From Apostichopus japonicus (lineage: Eukaryota > Echinodermata > Holothuroidea > Aspidochirotida > Stichopodidae), in contig NC_092573.1 of assembly GCF_037975245.1 (NCBI RefSeq), positions 22,909,265 to 22,973,264 on the forward strand: a DNA stretch of 64,000 nucleotides, in the 5' to 3' direction. A program made the position numbers and the translations under genes. Positions within the stretch are counted from its first letter, which is position 1, and each line of letters begins with the position of its first letter. Below are positions 58,725-64,000 of the stretch, one piece after another. The notes below the pieces were generated by a model. The model had not been told where the DNA came from and made no database searches. It saw nothing but the letters and a program-made list of their open reading frames with translations.

Positions 58725-59925
58725 ATCATTATCACCATTACTGGTCTTCATTTAGCATTGCTTAGAGCATTACTTGAAACATTCTACTTAATACATTATA
58801 ACCAACCATTACATATCAAATCACAAACAACATTACATTTCAGATTGCTGCTACCTTCTATATTATTCACTGATGAAACGTTCAAACCACTTATTGTATT
58901 ACCGTCTGCTTACCGTCTTCGTTCTTAATCACTACATTTTAACGACATTACACTAGAATGGTGACATCACCTGATATGACATGTGACATTATGACTACCA
59001 TATAAATATTATACTGACTTAAGTGAATTACCACTACCACTAAAACTGACAATACTTGCCAAATTTCAAACTTGAACTTCTTTTCAAAACTAAAGTCTGG
59101 GATCAAGCATTCCTCCACAAACATGCTTCATTTGTAGCTGCACTCCCATTGGTGGATTGGTTTCTAATACCTGTTTACTTTCAAATACTAATTACCCCAA
59201 AGGGACTGTTGACTAAGTACCCTGGCAACTAAAGGTCAATGTGATATTAGCCAACCAGTCACCTCCCCTGTAAACATCTCAACTCAATACTTCAATGCTA
59301 TAATATTCTGGCGCTCAAAAATTTTCTGAACAAAATTTGAAAGATGCAAACATTTGACTACTACCCTGAAGCAATGGGCCGTGTGGAGTACTACTAGGGA
59401 CTGGTATCTTCTCTATTACCACTGTTTAATTCACAGTGGCATGCAGTACAGTGCTTTGTGTGCATGGCAAGGGCAGGGCAGGGCATGCTAGTTTAGCACA
59501 AACAAATATTTCTGCCTGGTGAAACTGACCTTTCCACCACCACCAGGTTTTGATTGAGGGGCCCTGAAAAGGGTGCGTGTACATTTGCATTTTTCAAAGT
59601 GAATAAACAGTTTTCTAACCCAGGTTGTAAAAAAGCCAGCGTACCTTTTTATTAAGATGCCAGTATATTATTTCTGTATCAATTAAGCTGAAAGCAACTT
59701 TGCATGTTAAGAAAAACTGATTTTGTAAAATGTATTTCAAGCGAAGTTGCCACCTCTTGGAGTTTCCCAAAACTGCGGGAAGCCAGCTGTGGGAACTTAT
59801 GTTTAGCATTACAGTGCATGCAACGGGCCACGAGGCAGTACAAAGCCTACAGAAATGAAGCATAGACTGCAAAACTGTCCCACTAATCAATGAAGCGACT
59901 ACCAATGGTCTCTGGACAGTCTAAA
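58725..59925. other. No recognised gene
   Basis: AT-rich. The 96-codon minus frame 59615-59905 has no familiar motif. Confidence 0.45.
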
Positions 59926-59929
59926 CAGG

Positions 59930-60960
59930 TTTCAAAGTAGAAAGTAACAGGGTTAACCGGCATAAAGTGGAAAGCAAATAGGATTATATACTGGTAGAAA
60001 GTAATAGGGTTTATTGTTAGAAAGTAGAAAGTAACAGGGTTAACCAGTAGAAAGTACCAAGGATAACTTAAAGAAAGTAATAAAATTACTGGTAGAAAGT
60101 TACAAGGATTTATGGTAGAAAGTAATAGGGTTTATTTCTAGAAAGTAGAAAGTAACAGCCCTGGTAAACACGTAGAAAGTACTGGGATTACTGGTAGAAA
60201 GTAATTGAGATTACTGGTAGAAAGTAACAGGGAGTACTAGTAGAAAGTACAAGGATTACTAGTAGAAAGTAACAAAACATTACTAGTAGAAAGTACTGGG
60301 ATTACTGGTAGAAAGTAATTGAGATTACTGGTAGAAAGTAACAGGGAGTACTAGTAGAAAGTGCAAGGATGACTAGTAGAAAGTAACAAAAATTACTGGT
60401 AGAAAGTAATAGAGATTACCGGTAGAAAGTAATAGGGATTACTGGTAGATAGTAATAGAGATTACTGGTAGAAAGTAACAAGAATTACTAGTAGAAAGTA
60501 ACAAGAATTACTGGTAGAAAGTAATAGGGATTACTGGTAGAAAGTAATAGAGCTTACTGGTAGAAAGTAACAAGAATTACAGGTAGAAAGTAACAAGAAT
60601 TACAGGTAGAAAGTAATAGGGATTACTGGTAGAAAGTAATAGAGATTACTGGTAGAAAGTAACAAGAATTACAGGTAGAAAGTAACAAGAATTACAGGTA
60701 GAAAGTAATAGGGTTTATTGTAAGACAGTAGAAAGTAACAGGGTTAACAGGTAGAAAGTACCAGGTATTACTAAGTAGAAAGTAATAGGGATTACTGGTA
60801 GAAATTAACAAGTATTACTGTTAGATAGTACAAACTTAACAGGATTTATTGTTAGAAAGTAGAAAGTAACAAGGTTAACCTGTAGAGAGTAGAAGGTAAC
60901 AAGGATTACCAGAAGAAAGTAACAGGGTTTATTGTTAAAAATGTTACAGGTTTTACTGGT
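59930..60960. repeat. Long minisatellite, about 23-bp unit
   Basis: About 45 copies of a unit around GGTAGAAAGTAATAGGGATT-ACT, with variants AACAAGAATT, AACAGGGAGT and ACAAGGATT. Higher-order duplication is visible: a block of several units near 60180-60290 is repeated near 60295-60400. TTACT and AGTAA in each unit are complementary. Confidence 0.95.
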
Positions 60961-61077
60961 AGTGTTAGGATACGGTTAACATGTCTTTTATTTGTTGCTA
61001 TCTTATATCAAACGTATGTGTAAACACTTTGGATGGTAGAATGAGAAGGAAGGGCAACGACCGGAGGAGCCGGTCGC

Positions 61078-61180
61078 TGATGGTGCACAGTGTTAAAATA
61101 TTACCAGGGCATACTAGACACGGTAAAGTGAGGTGCTAAGGTTGTGAGGAGACAGGTAAGCGAGGAACGAAGTAAATATG
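61078..61180 (+). repeat. Donor-bearing dispersed repeat, copy e
   Basis: GGTGCACAGTGTTAAAATAT, then GGGCATACTAGACACGGTAA, GGTTGTGAGGAGACAGGTAA and GCGAGGAACGAAG. It is the fullest plus-strand copy and the best match to copy a at 32760-32882. Confidence 0.75.
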
Positions 61181-61317
61181 TCCTTTATTTGTTGCTATCT
61201 TATATAAGCCTTATCTTTGTGATGGAGAATTATGATTCAAAAGCATGTAGTGAAACATCCCCATCGGTAAACCTCAGAATGATCTAAGTTAAATACAGGT
61301 TATAATGTTTCCACAGG

Positions 61318-61710
61318 AAGGCCTTTTAACCACCAAACTGTATCCTTACCTCAGAGAACTCCTTTCAGCACCCTGGCGTCCTTCACCCTCCCTCAAATCT
61401 GTCTCCTCTGCATTCAAGAACTGTCTGCTGACATGGAAAGGATGGTGGCTCTGGGTCAGTATGGGCAGAGTACGTGGATAACACCATTTCTGATGTCTGA
61501 CTATCTGACACAACTGCTGGAGAGCTCGAAGCTTTACTGCAATGGAAGAAAGAAGATACTATCAAAATGCATCTTTACAGTAACCAATTTCTTCTCAAGC
61601 TCTGGAGAAACTACATAACTAATCCTACCAAAGACACGAACAAGGCCTTGGAAATGTGGAGAATAGAGGATGGATGTCATGGTAACCGTGCTAGATTGCT
61701 AGTAGGTACC
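61318..61710 (+). other. Coding-like stretch of unknown identity
   Basis: After a possible acceptor (TTTCCACAG/GAAGG at about 61317) one frame reads LYPYLRELLSAPWRPSPSLK and SVSSAFKNCLLTWKGWWLWV to about 61483. A second frame reads ERMVALGQYGQSTW and SDYLTQLLESSKLYCNGRKK. A third reads GELEALLQWKKEDTIKMHLY, SNQFLLKLWRNYITN, TNKALEMWRIEDG. Codon character looks non-random, but I cannot join the frames with sure splice sites or name a family. It may be one or two exons, or a decayed copy. Confidence 0.3.
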
Positions 61711-61774
61711 CTCTCACATATTTCCATGGTTTTCCTGCTTGCCATATTTAAGAGCTTTTCCAAATGCCATACTA

Positions 61775-61865
61775 CCATCCCCTCCCACATACCCTACCCC
61801 TCCCACATACCCTTACCCTCCCACATACCCTATCCCTCCCACATACCTTTTGCCTCCCACATCCT
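61775..61865. repeat. CTCCCACATACCC short tandem repeat
   Basis: About six copies of CTCCCACATACCCT(A/T)CCC, 13-18 bp apart. Confidence 0.85.
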
Positions 61866-61899
61866 CTCCTTCATCCTCACGCCCATAACCTTACTCTGA

Positions 61900-62600
61900 T
61901 TAAATACACACCACACATGAGGATGAATGTAACTGCTAGTTGCTAATGAGTCTTAATCAGTGCTGTGTCTAGAATTTGATGACTGTCATTTCTAAACATG
62001 TATGCTAAAACTTGGAAGAGTTGGTTAGTACTGATGCACAACTCATGTCCAAACATTGAGGGGGAGGGGAAGGAGGAGGGGGCGGATTACGTAGATGATT
62101 AAAGGTGTCAGGGGGGCATTAAAATACTTGTTGACATTGGACAACCCAGTAACCATTATTGGACTTTCTAACATATTTTAAGGCCAACACTAAAAAAACC
62201 TTTAAATGACTGACGACCTGTAAATCCAGTCCAAACTGGATAAAAAGTAAACATTATTATGTGACATGAACCATGAATAACATACATGAATCAAACCAGT
62301 GAACTCAAATGGTCACAATCCCTGTGCTTTTTGACCAATTTCCTTCTCTTACTTTTCAAATCTGTTTGAAAAATAAACAACTTCCCGGTTTACCTTGGTT
62401 CATTTAAAAAAAAAGAAAAGATAATCTAGTTTGTTTGTACTGGGCTAATTGGTAATCTATCTACGTCAATAACCCTGGAAAAGTTTTCTTCAGTTGATGC
62501 TGACAGCCTCACTACATTTTCCCTGATCATATTCATCATCGGATCACATTCATGAATACTGACTGACTCTACAGACAGCTGTGAACCATTCAAGTCACAT
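61900..62600. other. No recognised gene
   Basis: A G-rich run lies at 62060-62083; otherwise nothing specific. Confidence 0.45.
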
Positions 62601-62614
62601 TTATTGCTTCGGCT

Positions 62615-62725
62615 TCTTTGTCTCTCATGTTTATTCATGGTGTCTTTGTCTGCCATGTTTATTCATGGTGTCTTTGTCCATGTTTATTCATGTTTCTTTG
62701 TCTCCACCATGTTTATTCATGTCTT
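62615..62725. repeat. Short tandem repeat CATGTTTATTCATG
   Basis: Four or five copies of TCTTTGTCTGCCATGTTTAT-TCATGGTG, with shortened versions at the right end. Confidence 0.8.
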
Positions 62726-62729
62726 TGAA

Positions 62730-64000
62730 GAACAAATACCAATATAGACACACTGTGAGTCACATGATTTTGAGCGCAGTCATAACAAGACTTTGTTTGG
62801 CAGCTGAAATCAAAATAAACATGACCTCTTGTGACCTCTCATTCTTTCCAAATCAGAAGCCAAAAAAAAATACCAAAAAAAAAACAACCCTTCACTAGGC
62901 TCACTCAACTTCTCTCTGGAGTCCTCTTTCCTTTGTGGAAATTGGCAGAGCAGCCCCATATTTAGTCGGTGAGTTAGCTGGCTGGCTCTAAGCTGATACT
63001 GCTGAGGGGGGGACGACACACAACAAAGTCCTGAACAAAGGAACATGACAAAGAAGTCCAGCAAACAGTAAGTGTTATTCTGGGTTTTTTGTTTCTCTAT
63101 TAGATCTCCATAAAAAAATAAATCCATGGAACAAAGAAATATCAAATATGACTTGAAAACCTGGCCTTCTTTAGGTTTTACTTTTTTCTGAAATTTTGTA
63201 CATGTGTTGTCCCATTTTCAATATTTTTTTTTTTTTTTTGAACTGAACTGCCAAGAACTTTGTTGTTGGGATGTCATGTTTGGAAAGATTCAATTTTTTT
63301 TTTTTTTAAAGAAATTCAGGTTTGATTTGATTCTTCCCTAGATAAGAAAACAGGTGAGGTAGGAGGGAACAAAGAGCAAATCGAGGATGTTGGATGGGGA
63401 AGGAAATTACATCCTTTCTTTGTACCCGTTCTTGTGCAATGTTTATTGCAACCGTCACAAACAACAAACCGGTGAAATTTCTACCCTTCCTAATAATATC
63501 TCTATAGTCTATTCTTGTAGCTTTCTTGTACAGTTACCGAAAAAATCACCCCCCCCCCTCACGGCCCCAATTACCCTACTCCCTTAACCGATTTTGCCAC
63601 CATCACACCAGCTACAATTAACAATGAGAATCTTTCAACCCCTGTGCCATCTTTCTGCAGTTATTTCTACCACCTTTCTACTTATCTGCAAGCGGTGCTA
63701 AACCACTCTGTAATGAGGAATGCCTCTCCCCCAACCTCTTTAACCACCATCTAATCTTCACAGAGGCGAGCGAGGAAGGGGAGTACGACTACAAACACAG
63801 GACAGATTTATCTAGGTTTAACTGAAGTAAATATCACATCTTAAAATGATATATGTGTCAATTTACACCTGATTAATTTTCCATAATTTCCAATTTGTTC
63901 AAGCTTAGAAAACCTGCCAGGGCTGCACCTGACTTTTTTTGGTGAACTGCATTTTTATATTATTCAAAGTACAATGGTGTTAAAAGTTACATAATTTACT
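62730..64000. other. No recognised gene
   Basis: T/A homopolymers near 63224-63239 and 63294-63307 and a C run at 63550. Frames at 62810-63145 (minus) and 63387-63587 (plus) are unfamiliar. Confidence 0.45.

Noticed and set aside
59930-60960. CRISPR array
   Set aside because: Regular repeats but no unique spacers, and the context is an animal genome; it is a minisatellite.
61433-61500. Hexosaminidase C-terminal exon (VWAEYVDNT frame)
   Set aside because: It looks like WGEYVDNT, but it is on the plus strand 46 kb away, lacks GGEAC before it and meets a stop soon after; coincidence is more likely.

Overview
This window is animal nuclear DNA. It is AT-rich, genes are split by GT-AG introns, coding density is very low, and it carries a nuclear-type tRNA, tRNA-derived SINEs, DNA-transposon relics and many minisatellites. 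Gene structure and repeat style suggest a marine invertebrate, possibly an echinoderm such as a sea cucumber. That placement is an impression, because no lineage marker is visible.

Two protein-coding genes can be read exon by exon, both on the minus strand. The first (14895 down to 7086) is a lysosomal beta-N-acetylhexosaminidase of the HEXA/HEXB type (GH20). Eight constitutive exons run from a signal peptide through the catalytic Asp-Glu pair. Then come two tandem alternatives of exon 9 (9a and 9b), each 178 nt with identical phases. The C-terminal exons are not in the window and should lie to its left. Splicing both alternatives together, or neither, breaks the frame, so the pair behaves on paper as a mutually exclusive cassette. 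It covers the substrate-pocket residues that separate human HexA from HexB specificity.

The second gene (39329 down to 27710) encodes the mitochondrial small-subunit ribosomal protein uS11m (MRPS11). Five exons are supported. One short internal exon, for the segment just before GTEGF, is not securely placed; a weak candidate is given. A tRNA-Cys(GCA) gene lies at 18175-18104, minus strand.

The rest is mostly mobile-element and repeat DNA. A 306-bp hAT-like MITE lies at 22.66 kb. A second copy at 42.36 kb is itself interrupted by a different 1.2-kb hAT-like element. All three insertions have perfect 8-bp target duplications. Three TTAA-flanked MITEs lie at 16.5, 51.1 and 56.9 kb. Retroelement protein relics sit at 14.06-14.41 kb (plus) and 15.36-15.69 kb (minus). 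A scattered family carries nuclear-receptor-like AGGTCA direct repeats, and another carries a consensus GACAG/GTAAG splice donor. Tandem arrays include 23-bp x about 45 at 60 kb, TATAG-type at 45 kb, 37-bp at 5.2 kb, about 67-bp at 9.4 kb and 38-bp at 30.3 kb.

From 39.4 to 64 kb I found no gene I can name. One stretch at 61.3-61.7 kb has coding character without a recognisable family.
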